NCBI GenBank assembly: GCA_009684525.1 | Contig: WKKR01000002.1 | Coordinates: 186,001 to 250,000, forward strand | DNA from: Geobacter sp. | GTDB taxonomy: Bacteria; Desulfobacterota; Desulfuromonadia; Geobacterales; DSM-12255 | Direction: 5' to 3' | DNA length: 64,000 nucleotides | Part shown: positions 42,496 to 51,921 of the stretch, piece by piece | Layout of the letters: the number at the start of each line of letters is the position of its first letter | Numbering within the stretch: the first letter of the stretch is position 1 | The notes under the pieces: model-generated | Told to the model about the DNA's origin: nothing | The model's input: only the letters and a program-made list of their open reading frames with translations | Database searches by the model: none | Program-made: the position numbers and the translations under genes

Positions 42496-43848
42496 TCATT
42501 CCGGATTGTCGAGCAAGCCGAATTCCTTCAGCTTGTACTGGAGCGTCCGGCGAGAAATGCCCAGCTCTTCTGCGGTCAGGCGGCGATTGCCCCGGTGTTT
42601 TTCCAGTGCCCTGATTATCAGCTCCCGCTCCGTCGATTTCAGTGCCTCCCTGCTGTCCATGCTGGCCGGCAGAGTCGCATGCACGAGGGCATCTGGCAGA
42701 TTTGCACACCTGACAACCCCCTGCGCCAGGATAACTGCCCGTTCCATGATATTCTGGAGCTCGCGGACATTGCCCGGCCAGGCATACCGGGCCATAGCAT
42801 CGAATACTCCGGCTTCAGCACCTTTCAGCTTCTTGCCGATCTGCAGGCTGAAACGTTCGAGAAAATAATCTGCCAGCAGGGGGATCGCATCGCTACGTTC
42901 CCTGAGGGGTGGGAGTTGAAGCGGAAAGACATTCAGCCGGTAGTAGAGGTCTTCGCGAAACCGCCGCTCTGCTACTTCAAGCTGCAGGTTGCGGTTCGTG
43001 GCGGCAATGACCCGCACATCGGCCTTTATCTCCTTGTTGCCGCCAACGCGTTCGAAAGCCCGTTCCTGAAGGACGCGCAGCAGCTTTGCCTGCAGCGGCA
43101 GGGGCATTTCCCCGATTTCATCCAGAAAGATGGTCCCACCCCTGGCCAGTTCGAACTTTCCCTGACGTGCCTGGATCGCCCCGGTGAATGCTCCCTTTTC
43201 ATGGCCAAACAGCTCGCTTTCCAGCAGGTTCTCCGGGATGGCGGCACAGTTCAGCGGGACAAAGCTGGCTTTGCTTCGAGGGCTCAGGAGGTGAATGATC
43301 CGGGCTATCAGCTCCTTGCCAGTGCCGCTTTCGCCGTAGATAAGCACATTGGCAGTAGTACCGGCCACATCGAGCACCAGTTTGCGGACTTTCTGCATAG
43401 CCTGCCCGGCAAAGATCAGCTCTTCGGGCGGGAGCCCTACGGTTTCCGATGCCTTCAAGGCGAGGAGCTCCCGGTTTCGCTCCTGGCTTTCGATTATCCG
43501 TTTGACAAGGGTGAGTAGCGCTTCCGGTGCCGAAAGAGGTTTGGTGAGGAAATCGACTACTCCTTCTTTCATGGCTGCAACCGCTTCATCTACCGTTCCG
43601 TAGGCAGTCAGCAGAATGAACTGCGGCGGACCGGGGTCCTGCCTGGTTTCACGGAACAGCTCAAGCCCACTCTTGCCAGGCATTTTGAGGTCAGAGATGA
43701 CAAGGTCATAACCCTCTTTGGCGAGCTTTTGTGATCCTTCACGGCCATCGCAGGCAATGGAGACCTCATACCCCTCATCCTCCAGGATCGTCTGCACGAA
43801 GCTGCGGAAGGTCTCATCGTCCTCAACAATCAGAATGCGTCCCGTCAT
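42496..43848 (-). CDS. Sigma-54-dependent response regulator (ZraR/NtrC-like)
   Basis: A 450-residue activator. The receiver (about 3-120) has EDDE acidic residues, the phospho-Asp in LVISDLKMPG and Lys in LTKPL. The AAA+ domain (about 140-375) has GESGTGKE, the GAFTGA loop, DEIGEMP and the Arg-finger block FREDLYYRLNVFPL. A Fis-type helix-turn-helix (LTAEELGISRRTLQYKLKEFG) closes it. The kinase gene lies 24 bases upstream. It probably activates the Met/His-rich secreted genes immediately downstream through the palindromes at 42459-42483. Confidence 0.94.
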   Translation of the reverse strand: MTGRILIVEDDETFRSFVQTILEDEGYEVSIACDGREGSQKLAKEGYDLVISDLKMPGKSGLELFRETRQDPGPPQFILLTAYGTVDEAVAAMKEGVVDFLTKPLSAPEALLTLVKRIIESQERNRELLALKASETVGLPPEELIFAGQAMQKVRKLVLDVAGTTANVLIYGESGTGKELIARIIHLLSPRSKASFVPLNCAAIPENLLESELFGHEKGAFTGAIQARQGKFELARGGTIFLDEIGEMPLPLQAKLLRVLQERAFERVGGNKEIKADVRVIAATNRNLQLEVAERRFREDLYYRLNVFPLQLPPLRERSDAIPLLADYFLERFSLQIGKKLKGAEAGVFDAMARYAWPGNVRELQNIMERAVILAQGVVRCANLPDALVHATLPASMDSREALKSTERELIIRALEKHRGNRRLTAEELGISRRTLQYKLKEFGLLDNPE

Positions 43849-43872
43849 CTCGAAACTCCGGCATTTTGGTCA

Positions 43873-45099
43873 TTACGGCAATCGTGCGGGAAGGGTTATG
43901 GAGATCGTGGTGCCTTGCCCTGTAACGCTCTTCACGCCGATCGTGCCGCTGTGTTCTTCCACGATCTTTTTACAGAGAGCCAACCCCAGGCCGGTTCCCT
44001 TGGACCTGGTGGTGAAGAACGGCTCAAATATCCTGTCCATTATATCCGCCTCGATCCCCTGCCCGGAGTCGCTCACGGCAATGGTGACAGCCATGGCCGA
44101 TGCTGCAGCCACCAGATTCAGACTCCCCCCCTCCGGCATAGCCTGAATGGCATTTTTCGCAAGATTGAGCAGGACCTGGCCAAGCCGGTCGCGGTCGCCC
44201 TGGATCTGCAATCCTTCTGGACAATCGCTGAAAATCGCGATCTGCTGTTCTTCAGCTTCAGGGCGGATGAGGGAGACCGTATGCGCGATCAGCTCGTCAA
44301 GGCGCAACACCGTCGGTGCCAAACGGTCTGTCCGGGAGTAGGCGAGGAGGTTGTTTACCAGGGCTTCCAAGCGGAGGGTTTCTGCGACTATCCGCTGTGC
44401 AAAGCCCCTGTTGCGCTCATCTGTCGGTCTCTTCTCGATGACCTGGGCGAATCCCTTGATGCCGCCCAGAGGATTTCTGATCTCGTGGGCAAGCATGGCC
44501 CCCATCTCACCGAGACGGGCCAGACTTTCCTGCCTCGCCATGGCCAGATGGTGCATCTCCTCACGCACGGCGTAGCGATAGATGAGGGCCGACAAGACCC
44601 ATCCTGCCAGCAGCAGCGACAAAAGGATGAACATGTTCAGTTCTGCCTGACGGATAACCGCATCGGCTCGATAGGTGTGCAGGGTGAGTCGCAAAATCAG
44701 AGGCTTGCCGGCTATATGCAACGGAGAGATAAATTCATAGGCCTTTTCGCCAGTCCCCAGCGTAACCCGGCGCTCGATCGCTTCTCCTTTGAGCAGCACC
44801 GCACGGGAGCGGGAATCACTTTCTCGCGATCCGATCAGGTCGGCATTGGTATGGAAGCGAAAGATCCCGCTCTGGTCGACTATGGCCAGAAACGCGAGGT
44901 CTTTGGGGTGCAAGGTGTCGAGTAAATGAAGGGATGGATCGTGAGCGGCAATATTTTCCACTGCTGCCGTGATTGACAGGGCCATACCACGGAGGTTCTC
45001 CTCGGCAATGGGAAAAGCCGCCCGATAGTTGCTTATGGCAAACCAGAGGAGGACCAGCGTAATGCAGAGTCCGCAAAGGAGCAGGATTTTTTTCAGCAT
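43873..45099 (-). CDS. Sensor histidine kinase (ZraS-like)
   Basis: A 408-residue kinase. Two transmembrane helices (about 5-24 and 154-175) flank a periplasmic Cache/PDC-type domain of about 130 residues. HisKA carries His in GAMLAHEIRNPLGGIKGFAQ. HATPase_c has GDRDRLGQVLLNLAKNAIQAM, DSGQGI and GTGLGLALCKKI. It lies 7 bases after the DUF302 gene and 24 bases before the response regulator gene. The order resembles ZraS, which senses zinc or envelope stress; the signal here is not determined. Confidence 0.92.
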   Translation of the reverse strand: MLKKILLLCGLCITLVLLWFAISNYRAAFPIAEENLRGMALSITAAVENIAAHDPSLHLLDTLHPKDLAFLAIVDQSGIFRFHTNADLIGSRESDSRSRAVLLKGEAIERRVTLGTGEKAYEFISPLHIAGKPLILRLTLHTYRADAVIRQAELNMFILLSLLLAGWVLSALIYRYAVREEMHHLAMARQESLARLGEMGAMLAHEIRNPLGGIKGFAQVIEKRPTDERNRGFAQRIVAETLRLEALVNNLLAYSRTDRLAPTVLRLDELIAHTVSLIRPEAEEQQIAIFSDCPEGLQIQGDRDRLGQVLLNLAKNAIQAMPEGGSLNLVAAASAMAVTIAVSDSGQGIEADIMDRIFEPFFTTRSKGTGLGLALCKKIVEEHSGTIGVKSVTGQGTTISITLPARLP

Positions 45100-45106
45100 T
45101 GCGGTT

Positions 45107-45505
45107 TCATAGTGCTGACAATACCCGTTCCATCTTCTGTTTCACCTTTTGCGCAAGCTCCGCTATTTCAGGGTTATCGATCATGGAGAGCGCTGCCACG
45201 GGGTCCATGACCATGACAACCGTTTTGCCGTCACTGTCATCATACACAACCACGTTGCAGGGGAGCAAGGTGCCGATATTGGGTTCCCGGCTGATTGCTT
45301 CCCACGCAAGGGCCGGGTTGCAGGCGCCGAGTATGATGTAGTTACGGAAATCTCTGCCCAACTTTTCCTTGAACTTTTGTCGCACGTCGATTTCCGTAAG
45401 GATGCCAAAACCTTCCTTGAGCAGTTCTTCCCGGACCTTCGCTTCTGTCTCGTAGAAAGAGGATTGCACGGTTTTTCCAAAGGCATAGCGGGTATGCATG
45501 GCCAT
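45107..45505 (-). CDS. DUF302 domain protein
   Basis: A 132-residue protein matching the DUF302 family. VREELLKEGFGILTEIDVRQKFKEKLG starts the fold, then YIILGACNPALAWEAIS and GTLLPCNVVVYDD carry two conserved Cys-containing strands. There is no signal peptide, so it is cytoplasmic. The family binds unknown ligands and is frequent beside metal or sulfur genes. It starts the operon with an AAAGGAG site and is followed 7 bases later by the sensor kinase. It could modulate the kinase or serve the same stress response. Confidence 0.88.
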   Translation of the reverse strand: MAMHTRYAFGKTVQSSFYETEAKVREELLKEGFGILTEIDVRQKFKEKLGRDFRNYIILGACNPALAWEAISREPNIGTLLPCNVVVYDDSDGKTVVMVMDPVAALSMIDNPEIAELAQKVKQKMERVLSAL

Positions 45506-45656
45506 AGACTCCTTTACCTGGCGGGTTGTAGTGACATTTTACCATGTTCGGGAGAACTTACCTGCAGGACCTGCATCGGTTTGGCACTGCTAAGGGAGGG
45601 AAGGCAGAGAGCATCCTTCGTTGAGTCGTCCAGGCGTTTGTCGGCCGGTATTGCCT

Positions 45657-47150
45657 TCATGCAGCTCCCTTTTCGCTGACCAGCAACACGTACTTCTTGA
45701 CTGTCCGCCGGTCGAGCCCGGTTTTTCTCGCCACTTCCTCGTAGGTTCCCAGGCGTTTATGGAGCAGGCCGCAATATTCGGCCATCAACTGCTGGGCATC
45801 CAGGGTACCGGCTTCGATGCCGGCAAGCAACCGCTCGCACGGTTCGCTCGGAGCCGAAGCAGCCATGTCTCCGCGATAGTGGAGGGTAATGATGATGCGG
45901 CGCACGGCCTGTTCCAACTCGCGCACGTTGCCCGGCCAGGGGTAGTGCTGGCCCAGGTCGCGGTTGAGGACCTCCCGCACCAAGCGGGCATGGGGAACGG
46001 CCGCCTCGCCAATCAGCCGTTTCAGGATGCTGCCAATCAGGGCTTCCAGCTCGCGTGGCTCTTCCTGGATGCGCTGTCTGAGGGGCGGGACAACGATGAT
46101 GTCCGAGCAGAGCCGATAGTAGAAGTCATCGCGGAACTGGCCATTGCGGCGCAGGTCATCGAGAGGCCGGTTGGTTGCGGCGATGACCCTTCCCTTGAAC
46201 CGCTGGCGTTCGTGGCTTCCCACCGGGATGAAGGTCCGTTCCTGGATCACCTGCAGCAGTTTGATCTGCACCTGCACGGAAACATCGCCGATTTCATCCA
46301 AAAAGATGGAGCCATGGGGGGTACAGCGGCTGAATATCCCTTCGTGGTTCTCGATCGCGCCGGTGAAGGCGCCTTTTTTATGGCCGAACAGCTCCGATTC
46401 CAGCAGCGATTCCGGATATTGGGAAAGGTTGAGGGCAATGAAGTTGCGGGTGAAGCTCTCGCTGAAACGGCCGGTGCGGCCGTCAAAGGGGATGAACCCG
46501 GAACGGCCGATGGCTGCAGCCGCGGCCCCCTTGCCGGTGCCGGTCTCGCCCAGCAGCAGGGTTGAGAAATCCTCCATCCGGTTCCAGAGGTGCTGCTCAT
46601 ACCAGTTGATGTTGCAGGTGAAGATGTTGTTCCAGAGCTGCAGGCGGAGGCCATGCATGGAAGGGGAAAGGCCGGTCAGGGCCGTCTCGATGAAGTAGAA
46701 GGCCCGCCGTATCTGGTAGAAGATTCCTAGGTAGCGGTGGCAGCCGCTTTCGTCAAGTCCGATGGATGACAGGGCGTGCAACAGCTCTTGTGCAAAGGGG
46801 ACGGGGAGAGGGGCATCGCCGGCGGACAGTTGCTTGAGGATGAAGTCGTCGAATGCCTGGCGATAGTGGTGGTAAATTTCGAAGAGAAAAGCGGTACTCA
46901 GCAAATCCCGGTCGTCTGCGCCATACCGTTGCAGGTCGTCCCGTCCTGTTGCCCTGAGCTGGGCCAGGCGTTCGACGATGCGGGTAATGGCCACTTCGAC
47001 CAGGTCATCCCACGGCATGTCTGCCTCGGTTCCGGCCAGCTTCCGGTCCAGTTCGATACGGGCCTTGCTGAAGGGGTTGGCAAAGGCGGCCTGGGCTACG
47101 AGCTTGAAAAACTCCCGCTCTGCGGATGTCAGTTCCAATGTCTGTCTCAT
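45657..47150 (-). CDS. Sigma-54-interacting activator with novel N-terminal domain
   Basis: A 497-residue one-component activator. The first 185 residues form a helical domain of unknown type (not a receiver, GAF, PAS or CARF that I can recognise). The AAA+ domain (about 190-430) has Walker A GETGTGKG, GAFTGA, SIFLDEIGD and FRDDFYYRL. A non-Fis helix-turn-helix ends it (YEEVARKTGLDRRTVKKY). Upstream TTGACA-N16-TATACA implies transcription starting about 2 bases before the ATG at 47150, so the mRNA is nearly leaderless; an ATG at 47186 lies inside the -35 box. It is divergent from the amidohydrolase gene, its likely target. Confidence 0.88.
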   Translation of the reverse strand: MRQTLELTSAEREFFKLVAQAAFANPFSKARIELDRKLAGTEADMPWDDLVEVAITRIVERLAQLRATGRDDLQRYGADDRDLLSTAFLFEIYHHYRQAFDDFILKQLSAGDAPLPVPFAQELLHALSSIGLDESGCHRYLGIFYQIRRAFYFIETALTGLSPSMHGLRLQLWNNIFTCNINWYEQHLWNRMEDFSTLLLGETGTGKGAAAAAIGRSGFIPFDGRTGRFSESFTRNFIALNLSQYPESLLESELFGHKKGAFTGAIENHEGIFSRCTPHGSIFLDEIGDVSVQVQIKLLQVIQERTFIPVGSHERQRFKGRVIAATNRPLDDLRRNGQFRDDFYYRLCSDIIVVPPLRQRIQEEPRELEALIGSILKRLIGEAAVPHARLVREVLNRDLGQHYPWPGNVRELEQAVRRIIITLHYRGDMAASAPSEPCERLLAGIEAGTLDAQQLMAEYCGLLHKRLGTYEEVARKTGLDRRTVKKYVLLVSEKGAA

Positions 47151-47187
47151 ACATAATATGTATAGTGTATTGACATAATATGTCAAT
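47149..47187. promoter_or_regulatory. Tandem perfect dyads over the activator promoter
   Basis: ATACATA-A-TATGTAT (47149-47163) and ATTGACATA-A-TATGTCAAT (47169-47187) are both perfect palindromes with the shared core ACATA-A-TATGT and centres exactly 22 bases apart. They overlap the start codon, the -10 box (47159-47164) and the -35 box (47181-47186) of the activator gene. Relative to the sigma-54-type promoter of the divergent amidohydrolase gene they lie at about -131 and -109, ideal for enhancer sites. Confidence 0.7.
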
Positions 47188-47261
47188 GGGGCTGGATCCA
47201 GTCAGTCCGTAATTTGCCTTAACCAGCCAATATCCAAGCCGATACGTGAATAATCGCACGC

Positions 47262-47278
47262 TGGCACGTTCCCTGAAA
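47262..47278 (+). promoter_or_regulatory. Sigma-54-type promoter of the amidohydrolase/acyltransferase unit
   Basis: TGGCACGTTCCCTGAAA has a perfect -24 element (TGGCACG) and a weaker -12 element (CCTGA in place of TTGC). Transcription would begin near 47287, 38 bases before the ATG at 47325. A nearly identical sequence precedes the gene at 51981. Confidence 0.55.
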
Positions 47279-47324
47279 AACAAGCCTGCAAAACGTGGAC
47301 AGACCATAACCTGCGGAGCGTATC

Positions 47325-48320
47325 ATGCTGACATCCAATCCCCTCATCGACATCCACTGCCACACAGCAGGCATCGGCGCCGGTTCCAGCGGCTGTTTCG
47401 TCTCCCGCTCCATGCGCCGCAATATCCGCTTCCACTTTTTCCTTAGAACATTCGGTGTTTCCGAACCTGAATTGATCCAGCACGGTGACGCATTGATCCT
47501 GGAAAGGCTGTCACATCGCCTGGCCGAATCGCGCCAGGTTGCGGCCGCGGTGGTGCTGGCCATGGATGGTGTTGTGGATGGTCGGGGGGAGCTGGACGAG
47601 CCGGCAACGGAGATATATATCCCGAACGATTTTCTGGGGCAGCAATGTCGCAACTATCCGAATCTGCTCTTTGGCGCCAGCATCAACCCCCATCGGCGGG
47701 ATGCCCTGGAGCGGCTTGACCGTGCCGCAGCGGATGGGGCCGTGCTGGTGAAATGGCTTCCCTCCATTCAGGGCATCGACCCTGGCGAGAGTCGTCTGAA
47801 ACCGTTTTATCGCCGTTTGCAGGAGCTGAAGCTGCCGCTGTTGACCCATACCGGCAGCGAGGAGTCCTTTACCCGTGTCGACAACACCCTGGCCGATCCG
47901 TTGCGGCTGCGATGCGCCCTGGATGAAGGCGTGACCGTCATTGCCGCTCACTGCGCCAGCAACGGCCGGAATGGCGGGCAGGCCAACCTGGAGCGCCTGT
48001 TGCCGCTCTTTGCGGAGTATCCGAACCTCTATGCCGATTTTTCGAGCCTTACCCAGGTCAACCGACTGGGACATCTGCCCAGGGTCCTGCGGCAGACCGA
48101 AATCCATGACCGTTTGCTGTACGGCAGCGACATGCCGATCATCAACAGCTTCATCACCTCCCCCTGGTGGCAGATATACCGCATCCCGCTGCACGAATTG
48201 AGGCGCATCGCCGTCATTGCAAACCCCTGGGATCGGGACGTGGAACTGAAACGGGCGCTGGGGGTAACAGAAGCGATGCTGGCCAACAATGCACGACTGA
48301 TTCGTTTTCCCAAGGGGTAG
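47325..48320 (+). CDS. Amidohydrolase-family (TIM-barrel metal hydrolase) protein
   Basis: A 331-residue member of the amidohydrolase_2-type barrel. The metal-binding HxH is in PLIDIHCHT at the N-terminus. LLTHTGSE supplies the next His, VIAAHCAS the third, and LLYGSDMPI the terminal catalytic Asp. Relatives hydrolyse or decarboxylate cyclic or aromatic acids; the substrate here is unknown. The start has a CGGAGCG site. It is the first gene of the unit that contains the LplT-PlsC-Aas fusion (5-base gap), which suggests a role linked to membrane lipids or acyl groups. Confidence 0.87.
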   Translation: MLTSNPLIDIHCHTAGIGAGSSGCFVSRSMRRNIRFHFFLRTFGVSEPELIQHGDALILERLSHRLAESRQVAAAVVLAMDGVVDGRGELDEPATEIYIPNDFLGQQCRNYPNLLFGASINPHRRDALERLDRAAADGAVLVKWLPSIQGIDPGESRLKPFYRRLQELKLPLLTHTGSEESFTRVDNTLADPLRLRCALDEGVTVIAAHCASNGRNGGQANLERLLPLFAEYPNLYADFSSLTQVNRLGHLPRVLRQTEIHDRLLYGSDMPIINSFITSPWWQIYRIPLHELRRIAVIANPWDRDVELKRALGVTEAMLANNARLIRFPKG

Positions 48321-48325
48321 ATCAT

Positions 48326-51300
48326 ATGCAATCGACCGGTGATACAAACAGAAACGGAAACGCCAGCCTCCCCCGCGCCTTCGGTCGCCTGAACGCGACC
48401 CAGTTCCTGGGGGCGATGAACGATAATGTCCTCAAGCTCCTGATCATCTTCTTCCTGATTTCCAGTCAGGGGGCAGCGAATGCCGGAGTGATAACCGCCA
48501 TGGTGGGAGCCGCCTTTGTCCTGCCGTTCCTCCTCTTTTCCGCGCCTGCCGGCTGCCTGGCCGACCGGCTCAGCAAGTCGCGGGTCATCGTATCGGTCAA
48601 GGTAGTGGAAGTCGGTGTGACCTCTGCCGCGGTCGCTGCCTTTGCCTTTGGCTGGCACAACGGTCTCTACCTGATCGTATTCATGATGGGGACGCACAGC
48701 GCCTTTTTCGCGCCGGCCAAATACGGCGTCATCCCGGAGCTGGCCGCCCGCGATCAGCTCTCCCGCGCCAACGGCCTGATCGAGTCGTTCACCTACCTGG
48801 CCATCATCTTCGGCACGGCCCTGGCATCGTTCCTGACCCAGGCGCTGACCGGCCGTTTCGCTCCGGCAGCCGTGGCCTGCCTCTGCATCGCCCTGGCCGG
48901 GCTCTGGAGCGCCCGGGGCTTGCCCCGGACCGAAACCGCGGATCAAGGGCGAAAGATCGCCCTTTTTCCGACCGAGATACTCCGCACCATCCTTTCCATC
49001 CGCCACGACGGGCACCTGATGCTGGCGGTGATCGGCCTTGCCTGGTTCATGTTTGTCGGTGCTTTCGCCCAGCTGAACCTGATCGGCTACGGCATGCAGC
49101 ATCTCGGCCTCTCCGAGGCACAGTCGGGGTATCTGTTCCTTGCCGCAGCCCTCGGCATCGGCGGTGGTTCACTCCTGGCGGCAAGGCTTTCCGGCCGCGA
49201 CGTGGAGTTCGGCATTGTCCCGATCGGAGCCCTCGGCCTCACCATAGCGCCGATCATGCTCCATGCCGCTCCTGCCGAGATCTATACCTGCATTGCCATC
49301 ATCGTGCTGTTCGGCGTGGCAGCGGGCCTCTTCAGCCTGCCGCTGCAGACATTCATCCAGTTCCGCGCCGAACCGTCAAAGCTGGGGGAAGTGCTGGCTG
49401 CCTCCAGTTTCGTCAACTGGGTCGGCGTTCTCGGGGCATCGGGCCTGACCTATCTCTTCAGCGGGCCGATGGGGCTTTCAGCTGCCCAGGGTTTCAGCAT
49501 CATCGGTGCCATGACCATGGTGTTGACCCTGATCTCGTTTCGGGTTCTGCCGGATTTTCTCCTCCGCTTCATCGCCCTGGTTACGATGCGAATCTTCTAC
49601 CGCATCCGGATCAGCGGTGTAGAACATCTTCCCATCGAAGGGCCGGCGCTTTTGATCCCCAACCATGTCACCTGGGTTGACGCCCTGCTGCTGACCGCCA
49701 CCAACCAGCGCCGCATCCGTTTCGTCATGGAACGGAATATCTACAACACCCCTGTACTGCGCGGCCTGTTCCGGCTGATGGGGGTGATCCCGGTATCTTC
49801 CGGCGACGGTAAAAAAGAGATCGTGGAGTTCATCAAGCGGGCGCGCGCCGCACTCGATGAGGGATACATGGTCTGCATCTTTGCCGAGGGGGCTCTGACC
49901 CGCAACGGTATGCTGCGGGAATTCCGCGGCGGCTTCGAGAGGATCGTTAAGGACAGCGGCTATCCGATCATCCCGGTCTATATCGGCGGCGCATGGGGGA
50001 GCATCCTCAGCTATGCCCATGGCAAACTCCTCTCCCGGCCCCCGGCTCTTTCCCCCTACCCGGTCGGCATTCTCTTCGGCAGCCCCATGCCGGCCACCAG
50101 CACGGCCATGGAGGTGCGGCAGGCGGTGATGGAGCTTTCCTGCGACTGGTTTGAGTCGCGCAAGCCGCGCAGAAAACCGCTCGGCGAATGTTTCATCGAT
50201 GCCGCCAAAGAGAATTGGGGCCGCCCTGCCGTTGCCGACACCTCCGGGAAGGCCCTCACCTATGGCCATACGCTGGCCGGTGCGCTCGCCCTGGCCGGGG
50301 AACTGGAGCCGAGGATCGGCGATGCTTTCCATGTCGGCCTGCTGCTGCCGCCGTCAGTGGGCGGGGTATTGACCAACCTGGCCCTGTCGCTCCTGGGTCG
50401 GGCGCCGGTGAACCTGAACTACACGGCCGCCGAGGCTTCGCTCCGTTTGGCCGTTGAGCAGTGCGGCATCACCACCATCGTCACCTCGCATGCCTTCCTG
50501 GAAAAGGTTCCCGGCCTGCCCCGCCTGGAAGGAATGATTATGCTGGAGGATATCCTCCCCGCGATTACTGCCCGTGACAAGCAGCTCGCCATGCTCAGGG
50601 CGCGGTTCCTTCCGGCCCGGATGCTGTGCAGGCGCGAGGGTTTCGATGCGGACCGGGTTGCCACGGTCATCTTCTCCTCCGGCAGCACCGGCGAGCCGAA
50701 AGGGGTGATGCTGACCCACCATAACATCATGTCCAACATCGAGGCGCTCCGCATGGTCTTTCGCGTCAACCTGAACGACAATATCTGTTCGGCGCTCCCC
50801 TTCTTCCACTCGCTCGGGTTCACCGCCACCCTCTGGTTCCCCCTGGTGAGCGGCTTCTCCGCCGCCTACCATCCCAACCCGATGGATGGCGAAAAGATCG
50901 CGCAGGTCGTCCGGGAGCACAAATCGACCCTGCTCCTTGCCACCCCGACATTCCTCCTCTCCTACCTCCGTCGGGCAAAAAAGGAGGATTTCTCCACCCT
51001 GCGGCTGGTGATAACCGGCGCTGAGAAACTGAAGAGCAGGGTTGCCGACGCCTTCCAGGAAAAATTCGGCATTCGTCCCATGGAGGGATACGGCGCTACC
51101 GAGCTGTCGCCGGTCATCACCTTAAGCCTCCCGGACGTGAAGATCGATGGCGTCGAGCAGCATGGGGCCAAGGAGGGGAGCGTGGGGCACCCGATCCCCG
51201 GCGTGGCGATCCGGGTGGTGGACCCGGAGAGCAATGCCCTGCGCAAGCCGGGCGAACCCGGACTGATTCTGGTCAAAGGGCCCAACGTCATGCTCGGCTA

Positions 51301-51733
51301 CCTGGGACGGGCCGACAAAACCGCCGAGGTGATCCGGGACGGCTGGTACGTCACCGGCGACATCGGCGTCATGGACGACGACGGCTTCATCCGGATTACC
51401 GACCGCCTCTCCCGTTTCAGCAAGATCGGCGGCGAAATGGTCCCCCATGGTGTGGTGGAGGACGAATTGCACAACCGCCTGGGCCAGACCGGCGTGGTGG
51501 CGGTCACCGCAGTGCCGGATGAAAAGAAGGGGGAAAGGCTGGTCGTGATCTTTGCCAAGGAGGCTGCCGATGCCGAAACACTGCACCGCCACCTCGCGGA
51601 AAGCGATCTCCCCAATCTCTGGAAACCGGGGCGCGACTGTTACCTGGAGGTTGAGAGCCTGCCGATCCTGGGGACCGGCAAACTCGACCTGAAAGGGTTG
51701 AAAGAGATCGCATTGGCGGCAGTGGCTGGATAA
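48326..51733 (+). CDS. LplT-PlsC-acyl-ACP synthetase fusion (Aas-type lysophospholipid recycling)
   Basis: A 1135-residue three-domain protein. Residues 1-410 are an MFS/LplT-type lysophospholipid flippase with about 12 helices (ATQFLGAMNDNVLKLL). Residues 425-620 are a PlsC acyltransferase (catalytic NHVTWVDA, then the FAEGALTRNG block). Residues 640-1130 are an AMP-forming acyl-ACP synthetase with FSSGSTGEPKG, YGATELSP and YVTGDIG. Together these import, activate acyl groups for and re-acylate lysophospholipids, normally done by LplT and Aas. The ATG at 48326 is chosen; the longer frame overlaps the amidohydrolase. It is followed by a strong terminator. Confidence 0.93.
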   Translation: MQSTGDTNRNGNASLPRAFGRLNATQFLGAMNDNVLKLLIIFFLISSQGAANAGVITAMVGAAFVLPFLLFSAPAGCLADRLSKSRVIVSVKVVEVGVTSAAVAAFAFGWHNGLYLIVFMMGTHSAFFAPAKYGVIPELAARDQLSRANGLIESFTYLAIIFGTALASFLTQALTGRFAPAAVACLCIALAGLWSARGLPRTETADQGRKIALFPTEILRTILSIRHDGHLMLAVIGLAWFMFVGAFAQLNLIGYGMQHLGLSEAQSGYLFLAAALGIGGGSLLAARLSGRDVEFGIVPIGALGLTIAPIMLHAAPAEIYTCIAIIVLFGVAAGLFSLPLQTFIQFRAEPSKLGEVLAASSFVNWVGVLGASGLTYLFSGPMGLSAAQGFSIIGAMTMVLTLISFRVLPDFLLRFIALVTMRIFYRIRISGVEHLPIEGPALLIPNHVTWVDALLLTATNQRRIRFVMERNIYNTPVLRGLFRLMGVIPVSSGDGKKEIVEFIKRARAALDEGYMVCIFAEGALTRNGMLREFRGGFERIVKDSGYPIIPVYIGGAWGSILSYAHGKLLSRPPALSPYPVGILFGSPMPATSTAMEVRQAVMELSCDWFESRKPRRKPLGECFIDAAKENWGRPAVADTSGKALTYGHTLAGALALAGELEPRIGDAFHVGLLLPPSVGGVLTNLALSLLGRAPVNLNYTAAEASLRLAVEQCGITTIVTSHAFLEKVPGLPRLEGMIMLEDILPAITARDKQLAMLRARFLPARMLCRREGFDADRVATVIFSSGSTGEPKGVMLTHHNIMSNIEALRMVFRVNLNDNICSALPFFHSLGFTATLWFPLVSGFSAAYHPNPMDGEKIAQVVREHKSTLLLATPTFLLSYLRRAKKEDFSTLRLVITGAEKLKSRVADAFQEKFGIRPMEGYGATELSPVITLSLPDVKIDGVEQHGAKEGSVGHPIPGVAIRVVDPESNALRKPGEPGLILVKGPNVMLGYLGRADKTAEVIRDGWYVTGDIGVMDDDGFIRITDRLSRFSKIGGEMVPHGVVEDELHNRLGQTGVVAVTAVPDEKKGERLVVIFAKEAADAETLHRHLAESDLPNLWKPGRDCYLEVESLPILGTGKLDLKGLKEIALAAVAG

Positions 51734-51738
51734 GGCAC

Positions 51739-51759
51739 GGGGGGCGAAAAACGCCCCCC
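51739..51759 (+). terminator. Terminator after the acyltransferase fusion
   Basis: GGGGGGCG (51739-51746) pairs with CGCCCCCC (51752-51759) around a 5-A loop and is followed by ATCTATTTCC. It separates this unit from the micro-ORF/DUF2339 operon. Confidence 0.75.
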
Positions 51760-51797
51760 CATCTATTTCCAATTGGACTCATTCTGTTTCCCATCCA

Positions 51798-51812
51798 GTA
51801 CAAATTATGTAT
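51798..51812 (+). promoter_or_regulatory. Third dyad related to the activator operator
   Basis: GTACAAATTATGTAT matches ATACATAATATGTAT at 47149 in 12 of 15 positions. It lies about 142 bases upstream of the predicted start from the promoter at 51922, the right distance for an enhancer. A poorer match (CCATAAATTGC, centre 51827) follows 22 bases later, the same spacing as at the activator promoter. Confidence 0.45.
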
Positions 51813-51921
51813 CCATGCCATCCATAAATTGCTCCTCAGTAACGTGGCAATTCGGTCAAAATCTCTCTCGTAAGCAAATAAATAATAATATAATCAATTA
51901 GATACGCGTTACTGTGCCCTC

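Noticed and set aside
42199-43518. 439-codon plus-strand open frame
   Set aside because: It is antisense to the ZraR-like regulator gene and shows no domain; the minus-strand frame has complete motifs.
48167-48325. 53-codon extension of the LplT-PlsC-Aas frame
   Set aside because: It lies entirely inside the amidohydrolase gene in another frame; the ATG at 48326 has a plausible site and starts the flippase helix normally.
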